A stretch of 64,000 nt of DNA from Megascapheus bottae (GCA_024803745.1 JANJXV010000024.1:16811927-16875926); one strand, 5' to 3'; numbered from the stretch's first letter, positions 11,892-23,867 are shown. Made by a program: numbers and translations. Notes: generated by a model not told the origin, from the letters alone.

Positions 11892-12257
11892 CTTGACTTT
11901 CCTTTTGGCATTAGAATATATCCTTAAAGTTCCTGTGATAGTTTCTTGACTCATTCACAAATCTGCATTCGAAAATATGTCTCTATGTTCCATGTTTGCA
12001 TTGTATAAAACTCCTGTATACATTCCTTTCTTAGAATCCTGCAAAGCAGCTCTTACTATTATTTTCACTGATCTAGTGTTCTATAACAGCCATTCATTCA
12101 TTCATGAAAATATTGTTCAGGCTTGATTATTTCCAAGCACTGTTTCAAATCTATTTTAAAGTTGCTTTTGAAGCTTGAGAAAAGATGTCTATTTGTTTTA
12201 TGAAAAGAAAGCAGTATAACGAATTTAAAACCCCAGGTTTCAATAAGACCTTAGAAA
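11892..12257. other. Non-coding sequence
   Basis: Nothing recognised. Confidence 0.5.
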
Positions 12258-12480
12258 GTCCCCCCTGTAATCCTTACTCCCAACAGGCTGAGATGTAAAG
12301 AGAGCAGTTTGAAACCAGGATTGTCTGAAAGATGCTTACCTCCAATTAATCACCAAAAATCCAGAAGTGGAGCTGTGGTTGAAATAGTAGACCCCTAGCC
12401 TTGGGCAAAAAAAAAAAGTCCAGGGACAATTTCAGGCCGTGAGTTCAAGCCCCAGGATTGACACAGGAAAAAAAAAAAAG
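12258..12480 (+). repeat. 7SL/B1-head plus Geo-tail SINE, diverged
   Basis: Recognisable from cctgtaatccttactcccaac, cttacctccaattaatcacc, ccagaagtggagctgtgg and gtgagttcaagccccagg. Confidence 0.75.
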
Positions 12481-12516
12481 ACTAAGTAATTGGAACAAAA
12501 AAATTGAAACAGAAAA

Positions 12517-12643
12517 TGCCAGTCTTAGAAGCAGAAGTATGGCTCAAGTGGCAGAGAGCCAGCATTGAATGGAATTTTTAAAAAGTTAAATGAGAACATA
12601 GATTCAAGAGCCCAAACACCCAATTCTCGGCACCATGAAAAAG
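12517..12643 (+). repeat. Geo-tail fragment
   Basis: gcagaagtatggctcaagtggcagag followed by a decayed gattcaagagccc end. No head is visible. Confidence 0.5.
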
Positions 12644-13465
12644 AAAAAAGAAGAAAATGTGAGCCTTATGTAGCAAGGTAGCTTGGAAGAATTGACTCAT
12701 ATATTACCATTTAATTATTTTTCACATACATGCAAACAAGAATAGGCTCTAACTTCCTCTTCTTCTTTCCTAAAGTGATAAATTACAAAGAAATAAAGCC
12801 AAATCTGCAGGAGGTCAGGGGGAAGGGGAAGAGCGCATGGAGAACATAGAGGGGAGAAATCAGAAAGTAGCGCTTAAAAAGATTTGCTAGAATTCAGAGA
12901 AGCAAAAGGAATAAAGAATTCTGACAAAAGGAGGAAGGCAAGCCAGACAGATAATATAGAGAACAACAAGAAACATCCAGCAGATGGTGACAGGTGGAAT
13001 GAGTCCCTCCTCTGACCAGGCACTCATCTCACCACAAAGCACCACTCTGAAGATGTGTGTTAAAGTGCCAGTTTGGAGACAGCTAGACATCATGTAATAC
13101 TCCAGGGGAAGAATTGGCCTGGCAAGGCTGGAGCTTGAGACTGGGGCTTTAAAAGAAAGGGGCACTTTCTTTATCACAGCAAACCTGCGTTTTACCACGA
13201 CAAGTACAGAATCACTCCCACCTCATTTTGTCTTAGGACCAAGGACTCCTCTGGTGGCCTTTGTTGTGATATCCCCTGGGGATAGATGCCATAGATGCCT
13301 GTGGAAGAGGAGAGAAAGAAGGCTTTAAGGATTAGCCCAATGAAAGTAGAATGGACCCACCCTAAAATGCAGGACAACAGCTACTTTTGAGTGAAGAAGA
13401 AAATATTCTGCTGAGCACAGCAGCACTTGTTATTTGCAGTGTTCTTTTCTTTCTCTCCCTCTCTC
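12644..13465. other. Non-coding sequence without recognised features
   Basis: The 103-residue minus-strand frame at 12887-13198 has no conserved motif and is treated as chance. Confidence 0.45.
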
Positions 13466-13705
13466 TTTTTTTTGTTTTGGTTTGTCATGGAGCTTGAACT
13501 CTGGGCCTGGGCACTGTCCGTGAGCTCTTCAGCTCAAGGCTACCGCCCTACCCCTTGAGCCACAGCGCCACTTCCGGTTTTCTGGTGGTTACTTGGAGAT
13601 AAGAGTCTCATGGACTTTGGTGCCTGGGCTGGCTTTGAACTGTGATCCTCAGATCTCAGCTTCCTGAGTAGCTAGGATTACAGGTGTGATCCAGTGCACC
13701 CAGCT
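13466..13705 (-). repeat. 7SL/B1-head plus Geo-tail SINE
   Basis: Well-preserved antisense copy: tcatggagcttgaactctgg, ctcttcagctcaaggctacc, ttacttggagataagagtctc, cctgagtagctaggattacagg. Confidence 0.9.
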
Positions 13706-15485
13706 GCAGTTTTCTATCTTAAGCTAGATGGCAAAAATATCCATGCACCTAGAACTTCTCGTTCACTTTGCATTGTCAATGTTCACAATAAAATGTAATA
13801 ACTTTATTTTTTTTAATAGGCATAGAGTCCTTACAGCTATTCCTATCTCCTGGAACAGAATTTGCTATTGGATGTCAGTAAAATATCATTATTAATAAAA
13901 TAACTCTTCAAGCTATCTGCCTTAGCAGATTACAATCCCACCTCTAGTTAAACAACCCCTCTGTTTATATGGACATCTCATACAAATTCAGTGACTATGT
14001 GCCATTTCCATGACTCCTGTTGCTTGGTCCGTAGCCCCCTGTGCTAGGCAATTATTGACGGGGAATAGTCCACTCAGTTTTTCTGGAGCCCGTCCTGAGA
14101 ATTTGGGTCAGACATTACTGTGCTAAGCCCCGTGGCATGGTACTTTGGGAAGCACCAAAGCGACCCTGCATTCTTCTTAGTCCTATCAAATTCTGAAACT
14201 TTAAAAGCAGAGGTATCACATAGGTAAGTGGAATCAGGAACCCTTCCCAGTGTGTTACCCTTTAATCTGGCCTATACACAGTATATATTGTGTAGGAACA
14301 ATTTCAGCATCTCTCACCTCGGGGGACAGACTTGCTGCAGTGGGACTGGACTAAGAGGCCATCCCACTGTGTGAAATGGGAAACAAACTCCCCAGGGCCT
14401 TCATGCAGGTGGCTGAGCCATGCGTGCCAGGACAGACTAAATGGGAGCTCAGGCCACCACTGACCCAATTATTTTCCCACTTTGAACCATCTACAGAAAA
14501 AAAAAATACTTGGGTTAAGGCCATTATTTGCCTTATATTAGTTTATGTAACATATTATAGAGGGGTAAAGAGAACCAACATTTCTCCATATTAAGACACC
14601 CAGGCACCATATACTTACTGGAGAGAAAAGAGGCTCACAAATATGAATAGGACTTCATCACCTTCTTCACAGAGCTCGGGGACTCATAAGGGAACATGGA
14701 AATATTAGTGTAATTTAGCACCTTGAATTCTAAGCTATTGCAAATTAATAATTAGATCGCTCAGGTATTAAAATTCAGGTTGCTTCAGATAGGTGCTCTT
14801 TAAAAGATATCTTTCTCTCTTTGTGAAATCAGTCCTTGTTTTTCCTCAGTTTTCTTTTTTAAGTGACTGAGAATTTCAACAAGGAAAACCTAAGACAGAT
14901 TTTCCTGAAAGAATGCAAAGCACGTGAACCTGAAAACAGTATGAAGTTGCAGTGTTAAAGGTGACCAAAAGTAACCACAGAAACAGTTCTAAGGGTAAAT
15001 GCTGGAAATTGACTAAGCAACACATCAGGAAAAATTACAAACGGATTTAGCCCCAAAGTGGATGACCTCTGATGACCTCTGACAGAGTTTGCTACCATGA
15101 ATGAGCCAATGATGTAAAGATGTGATTGCAGAACCATGCAGGCATCTCCGGGACTCCATCCAGGCCCATTCATGCCTTTGCTATGTTCAATTTTGGTTTC
15201 TCATTTGAGAAGCTGCTGTATTTTTGGCTCATATTAAAAGGATAGAAAATAAGGTATTGACATTTAGCTTAGACAAGACAAGAGTGAAGGATGACTTCAC
15301 AACTGTGGTTCTATCAGAGCCACAGCAGGAAGTTTTTCCGCAATAGGAAGTCTACCTTGATAACAGAACCAAAGGAGCACTAGAAAAATTAGACCCTGGG
15401 GCCTTGATCAGACTGGATTACCCTCGAAGTAGCTTTTGCTTTATTGTTCTCAGGGTATGGTTAACTTTTTAGAATGTTGGCAAAT
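13706..15485. other. Non-coding sequence without recognised features
   Basis: No exon or repeat recognised. A direct duplication of gatgacctct lies at about 15063-15082. Confidence 0.45.
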
Positions 15486-15585
15486 ATACATATATATTAT
15501 ATGCATCACATATAATATATTACATATAAATGGTAAATATATTTATTATATGATGTATACAATATATCATATATAATATATATTG
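15486..15585. repeat. AT-rich low-complexity patch
   Basis: TATA/ATAT-rich with partial inverted symmetry (atataatatattacatat and similar). Confidence 0.7.
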
Positions 15586-15699
15586 GCGTCCCTTGAGATT
15601 ACTCTTCTTACATTTTAGATATCCCCTCTCCCCCTAGCACTTATGGCAATGACCTGTTTGTGGCAGTAACATTAAGTGGGAATTTTTCAAAGGAATATA

Positions 15700-15810
15700 G
15701 CTGAGTGCTGGTGGCTTATACCTATAATCCTAGCTACTCAAGAGGCTAAAACTTGAGGGTTACAACTTGAGCAGAAAAGATCATGAGACTCCGATGTATA
15801 ATTAGACACA

Positions 15811-15858
<48 letters not shown>

Positions 15859-15957
15859 TGAAATTGTGGCTCAAGTGGTAGAGCACTAGTTTTGAGCACG
15901 AAAGTCCAGGGACAATGCCCAGGCTCTGAGTTCAAGCCGTAGTCGCAGCCAACACAA
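15700..15957 (+). repeat. 7SL/B1-head plus Geo-tail SINE interrupted by (CA)n
   Basis: Head gtgctggtggcttatacctataatcc; the linker is occupied by (CA)n at 15806-15855; tail gtggctcaagtggtagagcac ... gagttcaagcc. Confidence 0.85.
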
Positions 15958-16717
15958 GAAGGAACATTCTGGAACAAAAGATGCATGGCCATCATTGTAA
16001 GAGCACTGGAAGAATGTTGCAATCCAAGCTGTGCTACAAGCCAGAGACAGACAGATCAAAGAATAATTAAGAAAAGCATGCCAGTACAGCCTACAAGGAT
16101 TCTAACTGGATGGCAAAAGAAGAGGTTGGCTATTGCCTTCCACAGCAGCCCCTACATTCCTCCACACCACCCCAAGTAGTCATGGGGGAGCTACAAAGAC
16201 ACAATGGGAGGGGAAGAGAAGCAAGAAAGAGAAGACAGAAAGCAGGAGAATGGAAGGAGTCTAATTTCTTCGGAAGAAGATGCAGGAAAGAAGGAGGTTT
16301 CTTAGAACTGTTTGAAAGGACTATCACTGGGCAGTTTGATGTAATATAGTTGAAGCAAACCAGGGTGGGGGGTGGGTGGGGACTGCTATTCCCATTAAAA
16401 CTATACAGAACCCATGGAGAGCAGGCAAGGAGTTCTGCAAGCAACTCTGTAGTTAACCCCTTTAATTTTCATTCCTAGACACAGCTTGAGAAGCGACTCT
16501 AGGCAAGATTTTTGCCTTGCCCTTGGTATAGACAGTCTATGAATTTCTTCATAGGAAAATTCCCATCTTAAAGATTCCCCTTCGAGTTACTCAAACTATT
16601 GCTCACACATGTGCTGCTTTCTGTGAATTTCCATAGAAATGGACACATGTATATGCAAGGACCTGCATGTGCATGCATACATGCATGCGTGTGTATGAGT
16701 GCATTTGCATGCATTTG

Positions 16718-16752
<35 letters not shown>

Positions 16753-18109
16753 TTAAATGCATTAGGGTAGTACTCACAGCACTTTCCACATACCTCTCTC
16801 TTCCCTAGGGAATTGCTCCAAAGTAGAAGCTGTTCTTAAACAATTCTTGCAGACTGTAAAGTCTGGAACCGATCATGTGGTGCAGTCTCCCACCTCCATG
16901 AAGTCAAGTTATTTTTTTTTCAATATCACATTTTATTAATAAAAGACCACCCTGTGGTGAGAACTATTCCTTTCTATCAAACTGACCTCCATCAAACCGT
17001 CCCAGCTCAGAAATGTCTTTGATGAAAACTTAAAACAAGTATCCAGAAATGAAAAGATGCTCTATGCATTTCTGAGAGTAGCTTAGACTCATTCTCTATA
17101 GGCAGAGTCTGGAAGGATCATCAAATTATGCCACCTACAATCATGCTAAAGGATGACAAAGGCCCATTGTTTATGATGCCACTGAATGGTGATCAGTTCG
17201 TTTCCCTCCTCAGAGACGTCAGTTCTAGAAGCCGAGTGAGGCATTTCCCAGCTTCCACCAACTGTGAGAGCACCTGTGCCTGCACAGAACACTGTTCACA
17301 ACAGCCTGTCAGCATCTCTTCCTAATTCTCACTTTACTGCTCCAGCCCCCGTCACTGTCTCTCTATGGACTGATGGCTCCAGACCTGAGCTCCTCATCAG
17401 ATTTGCTTATTGTCTCTCTGCCTGGAATCTGCCTATCCTGGCCCTGTGCTCTGCCTGTTCTCTGCTGGTGTCTGCCCCATGTCCAATACTCACGTGTCTC
17501 CTCGACTAGTAGATAGTTTGCAATCCAACACCACTGAGCACTAAAGACAGATAGCAATTCCCTCCCCCAAGGCACTGAATCCATGACAAGGAGATCCACT
17601 GAAAATACTCACCAGGCTTCCCCTTCTCCTATGGTCACAACTAGGAAGAGAGCTAGATGGCTAGATAAACTTTATACAACTGCCCCAGCAGGCACAGCTT
17701 CAGCATATGACCAGATGTTTACTACATTGTGTGTGAGGGGGGAGGGGTAGTAGTGGTTGGAGGTGTGTGTAAGTGTTAGAGAGTCAGAGAGAAGAGACCC
17801 AGAAAAAGAAAGACCCAGATTGAGAGAGAGAGCCAGAGAGCCAGAGAGCCAGAGAGAGCCAGAAAGAGTGAAACAAAAAGTGACAGAGCAGAGCCAGAGG
17901 GCGGGAGAAACAGATAGACTGCTAGCACAGAAGAAACACAGAATTTTTTTCCTTTGGTATTCCATTTTATAAACCAATTGTGAATATATTAAACTGTACT
18001 TGCCGTCTCAACACTGAAGTAGGAAGGGAGTGGGAAGAAGAGAGGAGGCAATTGGGAGGTAAAATTTGTTCCCAAGAACAAATGAGTCTCAAAAACAAGT
18101 ATGTTCATT
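15958..18109. other. Non-coding sequence with microsatellites
   Basis: Includes (GT)n at 16720-16750 and a GA-rich stretch at 17770-17900. Part of 17340-17500 is CT-rich and may be an old L2 fragment. No coding exon was seen. Confidence 0.4.
16720..16750 (+). repeat. (GT)n microsatellite
   Basis: About 15 uninterrupted dinucleotide units preceded by degenerate tgcatg repeats. Confidence 0.9.
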
Positions 18110-18385
18110 TGCTACTGCTGCTGTAATAAATAACCACACATTTAGTGGTTCAAAGCAACACAAACTTATGTACAGGTCTGTAGATAATCCCTGGGCTAAA
18201 ATCAAGGTTTTGATAAGGACTGCATTCCTTGCTGGGGCTACAGGGTAGAATGCATTTCCGGCCATTTTACCTCCCTGAGGCTCCCACATTCCTGGGCTCT
18301 AGGCCCTGTCTACATCTTCAAAGAAGGCAAAGTTGCATCCCTAACCTTTCTCCTCAGCCCTTTTCTCCCTCTGATTATAGTCACA
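18110..18385 (-). repeat. MaLR-type LTR fragment
   Basis: The stretch tgctgtaataaataaccacacatttagtggttc followed by gggctaaaatcaaggttttg resembles the antisense of MLT1-like LTRs. The assignment to a subfamily is uncertain. Confidence 0.45.
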
Positions 18386-18685
18386 GAGATTTTTGTTGTT
18401 GTTGTTGTTGTTCTTGTTTTTTCAGGGTTGAAAAAGCTACACGACTAGAGTAAACAAATCTTTATAATCCAGGATAAAGAATCCTTCTTTCAATGACTTC
18501 AGTTCAATTAGAGCTTCAAACTCTCTCAGGCAAAACAACATATTTTTAGGTTTTACAGATTAGGATACAAACATCTTTGGAATAAATTTTATTCCATCTA
18601 TACCAACAAACCATGGAATTTTACAAGCAATTGGAGGAATGAAAACAGACAAAACTTGGTAGAAAAATGAGTAGCACAGGGCCTC

Positions 18686-18688
<3 letters not shown>

Positions 18689-18724
<36 letters not shown>
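18689..18724 (+). repeat. (CA)n microsatellite
   Basis: About 17 units, uninterrupted. Confidence 0.92.
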
Positions 18725-18727
<3 letters not shown>

Positions 18728-19017
18728 GTATATTAATCTTGGCTTAGAAGTGATTAACTCAAGACAAATCACTATTTAAATCAGTATTGTGAAAGCAGGC
18801 ATATCTCAAAGTTTTTATGAGTGTTATTTTCTCTGATCAATGTATATTGAGAAATGACATATAATCAGTGAAATACTTAACTGTATATATACATCAGAAT
18901 GCAGGGAGATAATTTTGACATTCACTGGACTATATTCTAAAAATTATGACTTTGAGGACAATCCAATATTTACTTATCTATGTATCTATATATGAATTTT
19001 TAATCTATTTATCTATT

Positions 19018-19228
19018 TTTGTGGTGATTGCAGTGGCTTAAACTCAAGACCTCAGCTTTGTCCTTAGCTATTTTGCTCAAGGTTGGAGCTCTACTACTTG
19101 AACCACAGCTCCACTTTCTGGCATTTGGGTGGCTAATTAGAGATATGGATCTCACATGCTTTTATGTCTAGGCTGGTTTCAAACCATAACCCCCAGATCT
19201 TAGCTTCCTGCATAGCTAGGACGGCAGA
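19018..19228 (-). repeat. 7SL/B1-head plus Geo-tail SINE, diverged
   Basis: Antisense copy with ttttgctcaaggttggagctctac, ggtggctaattagagatatgg and cctgcatagctagga. Confidence 0.7.
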
Positions 19229-20259
19229 CATCATTTTCCAGAGTCCAGCATGTTTCTACCTAAGTTGAAGTGGAGGGCATTTAACCTAATTGAATTAAAC
19301 TTAATATTAGAGCAGCTTGAAGACACAGGCAAGTTTTAGGAAACTTTCATGAGATTAGGAAAGTTGTGCATGAGATTCAGTCATCCATCTCTTTCATTTT
19401 GTGAATTTGGTTCTCAATGTGTGAGACCCAAAGAATCCTCTAATCTTGTGGTGTGGAGCTCTTAGCTGTTCTACTCATTTTACAAAAGCTAGAGTCCTCC
19501 GGCCAGCACCAGTGCAATTTTGAGAGATGGAGAAATATATTCATAACTCATTCCAAGGTAGGGTGTCATCACCAAACAGAATCAACACCACCCCCTCAGA
19601 AGGGGCTGGGATTTGGCTGCTTTCCAAGCTTTGCTGACCAGTCCCTTTGCCAGGCGTGGCCAGGAAGATGGACCTGCAGTTCCAGCAAGCTCCCAGGCTG
19701 GCTACTGCCCTCATCTCTCAGAAGAAAGATGCAAAGAGCAGACACCCTGTACAGCCCAGCCCACCACAGAGCAAGACCATGTCTCTTGCTTCTTCCTATT
19801 TCCTTTGCATTCTGTGGCCATGTATCATTTCTTAGATAAAAGGGATAAGAGGAGTTTCTCGGATTTGAATTCTCAGCAGGAATTGTTTGCTTTGGAAGCC
19901 ACTTATACCAATGCTAATTGAGAACAGAGACCAGAAGGAGGGCCTGAGAACAGCACCCAGATGAACTTTTCAGTGGGCTGATTTCTGTTGATCTTGTCAC
20001 AACTGGGATGTGTATTCATGTAATAATACCACCAGCAATTGTTTTCCCAAAGGTTGAGCATAAACATTACCATCTTTCCCCTTGGCTTGCTCGGGAAGTG
20101 CACATAGTTAAGCACATCAAGTCTTCATTAGCAAAGCTACTAAGGATCCTGCTCCTTACAACTCAGCTATGTGAGTCTGGAAATCTCCAAGCAATCGGCT
20201 GCCCTTCAGATCTAAAGTGGATGGGGCTTCTATTAGAGAGATTACAGTAAAAACTAACA
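19229..20259. other. Non-coding sequence upstream of the short caldesmon exon
   Basis: No repeat was recognised. Several overlapping plus-strand frames (19453-19921) reach 128 codons but show no family motif and no splice structure tying them to caldesmon. Confidence 0.45.
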
Positions 20260-20508
20260 ATCAGCTCTCTGATGATCCCACGTGGAGGGGAAGGGTGGGG
20301 AGGCGTAGATTTGGCTGAGGACAAGCCCAGACTTTCGTCACTGGGACAGACCAAAGTGTTAACACAAAGGGAAGACACTGGAGGAGCATCCTGCCCACTG
20401 CATTTCAGCCACAGATAGCATGGCCTGTTTGCGAGTCTGGCCCATGCCCTGACCTCTCAGCCAGATCCCCCCTACCTCAGCCGCCTGCACCCCTGGCCAG
20501 CTGCAGAC
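20260..20508 (+). promoter_or_regulatory. Probable promoter/5' UTR of the alternative caldesmon first exon
   Basis: This is unique sequence immediately before the short first exon. It holds an E-box CACGTG at 20279-20284, a G-rich stretch (aggggaagggtggggagg, from about 20285), and scattered CpGs from 20430 on. There is no clear TATA box and no 3' splice site upstream of the ATG that forces an upstream exon. It is called a promoter because the exon has a start codon and must be a first or near-first exon. The transcription start is not determined. Confidence 0.45.
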
Positions 20509-20558
20509 ATGCTCGGATCGGGGTCTCAAGGAAGACGCAGCCTGGCGGCGCTTTCCCA
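20509..20558 (+). CDS. CALD1: Alternative first coding exon of caldesmon (short N-terminus)
   Basis: The ATG at 20509 opens MLGSGSQGRRSLAALS and ends with CA at 20557-20558, directly before a strong donor, GTGAGT. Joined to the exon at 55639, which starts with A, this gives CAA (Q) and then IAYQRND in frame. From memory, human caldesmon has an alternative N-terminus of almost the same sequence (MLGGSGSHGRRSLAALSQ) that replaces the usual MDDFE start and defines a group of non-muscle isoforms. The Kozak context is acceptable, with G at -3. The surrounding ~120 bases are richer in CpG than the intron around them, as expected at a first exon. The 5' UTR extent and start of transcription are not visible, and I see no TATA box just upstream. 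The open frame is short, so the call rests on the peptide match, the donor and the matching phase. Confidence 0.88.
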
Positions 20559-21799
20559 GTGAGTCTACACTAAAAGAAAGAAAATATGCTTTTCTTTTCT
20601 TTCCTCTCTTTTTCTTTCTTACATTTTCTAACAATAGAATTGTAAAAAAAAAATCAAATATAAAATTGTGGGAGTGGGAGGAGGAGGGAGCCGCAGGAGA
20701 GGAAGGAAATCTGTGAGAATGTACATTTCAGTCCTGCCTGAAACTTTTTGGGTCTTCATTGTAGGGGGGATGGTATTGATCCAATAATTATCTTGTTCCA
20801 ATTTTTATGGTATCTTAGCAAGCGTTTACGGGTTTCTTTCTAGCAAATACCAATCTAAAGAGCATTGAGTTGCTAAAGCTCCGCTGTTAATTTAGACCTG
20901 AGCCTTTTGCCTCTGCGTGAGCCATTTGCAGGACCCAGAGATTTCACTGAGCCGTGCTTGCCCAATCCCTAAAGTAAACAGCCCAAAGCCCTCAGTCCCA
21001 CTGCTGATCATCTGACTGAGAGCAACAAGACCTGTAGCATATGCTATTGATCAGGGAAACGTTCAGATAAAGTACTTGTGGAATTCCAGGATCTCAGGAT
21101 CCCCAAATCCTGGAATGTGAGTCAGAAAGGGCCCCCTAAGATTGTTTGGTTTGGTGTTCATTCCTTCCTCCCAGGAGGAAACAAGAACCCAAAGGAGTAA
21201 CTTGACTTACCCCAAATGAGCCTGCCCTCGTCAGCAAGGGATATGGTGTCTCTGTGTTGGGTAAGTGAGGGTCGTTTTCACGCTGGTGTTTATAGAGTTT
21301 GAGAAACTGTTAAGGGGTCATGGGAAAAGGTACTGCGCAAGAGTAAGAACACCAAATGGTCTTTCAGTGAGTCTTTCCCATTTCCGAGCATTTTGGCAAG
21401 GATTCAGAAATGGCAATTGTTGTTCCAGTCATTCCAGAGTTTGTGCAACAGCTTAATCAAATAAACAGAAGAACTCAATTTGGGGGGGGTCCTAAAAAAG
21501 AACCAGGTCTCTAATACTCACAGATTTCTTGGATAACCAAGAAAATGTGCTCATTGCACTCCTTTTTTTTTTTAATGTAAGTCTAATCTGATAAGGAATC
21601 TTCTTATGTACAGGAGATATGCTGATTAAATAGGTTAAATCTAGTTAAATAGACCCAGAGCTCTGAATAATCTCCACTGCCTTAGCCAGTCGCAGTCCAT
21701 TGCACGCTTCCATCTCACTTTCTTCCACCTCCTCCCAACCCTCCCCACCCCCAGCTATCTCCTATAACATTTCCCTGGAATGCAAGATCTCCGTGGAAA
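20559..21799. other. Repeat-free start of the 35-kb caldesmon intron
   Basis: Mostly unique sequence, containing the TEAD-AP-1 pair at 21112-21124. The lack of SINEs for more than 2 kb around the first exon, unlike the rest of the window, fits regulatory sequence. Confidence 0.45.
21112..21124 (+). promoter_or_regulatory. TEAD-AP-1 composite motif in first intron
   Basis: GGAATG (21112-21117, TEAD core) is directly joined to TGAGTCA (21118-21124, perfect AP-1 site), about 555 bases after the donor of the short first exon, in repeat-free sequence. Adjacent TEAD and AP-1 sites are typical of enhancers active in fibroblasts and spreading cells, where light caldesmon is expressed. Binding is inferred from motifs only. 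Confidence 0.4.
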
Positions 21800-21910
21800 G
21801 CTTCAGAGACCACAGACCTTGTTTAACGCATTCATTACAGATGAGGAAAGCATGGCACATGGAAAGTACAGGGCTTGTGCTGGGATCTCACAGCTGGTCA
21901 GCAACCGAGC
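21800..21910 (-). repeat. MIR fragment
   Basis: cattcattacagatgaggaaagc then gggatctcacagctggtcagc is the antisense MIR pattern. Confidence 0.55.
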
Positions 21911-22224
21911 GTGGAAAAGCTAGAAAAAAATCATATTTCTCTGTCTCTCTCCCTCCTCCGCACTCTGTCCTTCAACACCTGGTCCTGGCTCTTTTTCTCT
22001 TCCATACATGCCTGTGGTTCTCACGATTTACTTTCTCCATATTTCTCCCGTTCTTCCCCACTTAACTCTTGTCACTTCCTGAATTTCAGCAGTGATTGCC
22101 TTCCACCTGGATCACTGTCATTTCCTCCCATCTGGTCCCTGGCCTCTGTCTCAGTCCATTTTCTGATCTCATCCTCAGCCTACCCCATTTCCCCCTCTGA
22201 GAATAGAACTCTCTTTCTTTAACA

Positions 22225-22540
22225 CATCATTCAAACTCTCCAGAGCTGCCTTCACTGTTTCTATCCTGATCTCTCCTGCTGCAGCAAAATCCCATCAATC
22301 ACTGCGCCCAAATCCATCATGCACAAAATACACCCATCTTTGGGTTTACTCCTTTCCCTACAAGGGAATTAACTACTTCTGCTTTATATGGCAGCTTCCT
22401 TCTTCCTTCAGAGTCTTGATCAAATGCTACCTTCTCTCCTAAACCTTCCTCAGTGCCTCTTTTCCCTCCTTTGACAATCTATGCCCATATTTCTGTCAGC
22501 CTCATAGTAAAGTTAGTGAACATTTTGAATCTTTGAATCT
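22225..22540 (-). repeat. L2-like LINE relic
   Basis: CT-rich text including gatcaaatgctaccttctctcc and taaaccttcctcagtgcc resembles the L2 3' region. Weak and diverged. Confidence 0.4.
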
Positions 22541-23692
22541 TCACCATGCAGAATGGCATTGGCATTATTTTTTTAATTTTTAGTTCTCCCATTATTGAAT
22601 TCATCTTTTTTATGCAAGTTTCTACTTATCATTTCAGCCTTTAAACATGGAAAGTGCCTATACCTTTAGCTTTGTAAGAATTAGTAGATTAAATGCAAAA
22701 GCAGGTGCCTAGCAAATGACTTAGAAATTCCTACACACTTTCATTAGATAATCTTTCCCAGTTTCATCACCTACAGAGCAAAAATTGGCAGTGGATTTTT
22801 TTTTGTTTTGTTTTATGAGGCACATTAAAATTCCTGAATGCCAAAACCTACACAAGGACCATTTTACTTACTGGAGCAGGTGTGAATAGCTATTGAATTC
22901 TTTAGACTTCAAAGTGGGTTGAATTTTGGTAAGATCACTGAGAGATTTTTTTTTCCTCTTACAACTCAGTATTTTTACTGTTACTTTTATCATATTCCCT
23001 AAGCCCTGATGAAGTTGACGAGTCAAGATTTGAGGTTTCCTGTAAATATCTTACTCAAGTAAGAGTTACATTTCTTTTAAAGAAGTATGCTTTTCTATAT
23101 CCTCAGGATGAAAGTTCAAAAGTTTTGTTCTTTTGTCACATTTTCTAACAAATGTGATAGGGCATATAAAATTTAAAACCATGGAATCAAAGAAATGGGG
23201 AAAATCATTTTCACCCCACTATTGTCTGAGGGAAGTAAAATGCTGTAAAATGATGCTATCTCAGAGAACAAGACACCATCCCCAAATGAGGTCCTTTGTT
23301 ACATGATGTCTGTTGACTTCTTGTTGCTTTTGTCACTTTGAGTAGCTAGTAATGCACTTCTACCTTATCATATCCCTGAGAGCCACCCGTAGTGGCCTTG
23401 CAGTGTGAGATCTAACAGTGGCAAGAGGCACAGGACCCAGGAGAGGAATTCTGGTGCCTTCTGCAAGCTGACTTGTCCCTGACATTTGTAACTGGACAGT
23501 AAAGAGGAATTTCCCACAGAAATACAGCTAATTGCAGTTCTCAGTGCTAGTTTCCAGCCTCCATTGGGATTTCAAAGGAGGATGTGGATAGGCTGACCTG
23601 AGATATTAGCTATGATGTGTCATGGCACTCAAAGTTTTAAAAATCAATCTACAAATGAAACTCTTGGAAAAGGCTCTTCATATTTCCCAGCC
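22541..23692. other. Intron sequence without recognised features
   Basis: Nothing seen apart from short T-runs. Confidence 0.5.
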
Positions 23693-23867
23693 TTTTTTTT
23701 TTTTTTCAATCCTGGGCTTGTCTTTGTACTTTCTCAAGGCTAGCACTCTACCACTTGAGCCTCAGCACCCCTTCCAGCTTTTTTCTATGTATGTGGTACT
23801 GAGGAATCAAACCCGGGTCTTTGTGCATGCTAGGCAAGCACTCTACCACTAGGCCAAACTCCTGGCC
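23693..23867 (-). repeat. IDL-Geo SINE with internal deletion
   Basis: Antisense copy with T15 tail. About 20 bases are missing from the Geo part (between cctgggcttg and tactttctc). Confidence 0.9.

Noticed and set aside
12887..13198. 103-codon minus-strand frame with hydrophobic stretch
   Set aside because: Unique sequence, but no homology I recognise and no splice or promoter signals.
16110..16444. Overlapping frames on both strands near 16.1-16.4 kb
   Set aside because: GA-rich composition keeps both strands open; no protein signature.
19453..19921. Overlapping plus-strand frames upstream of the short caldesmon exon
   Set aside because: No motif, no good donor in the right phase, and three overlapping frames of similar length suggest chance.
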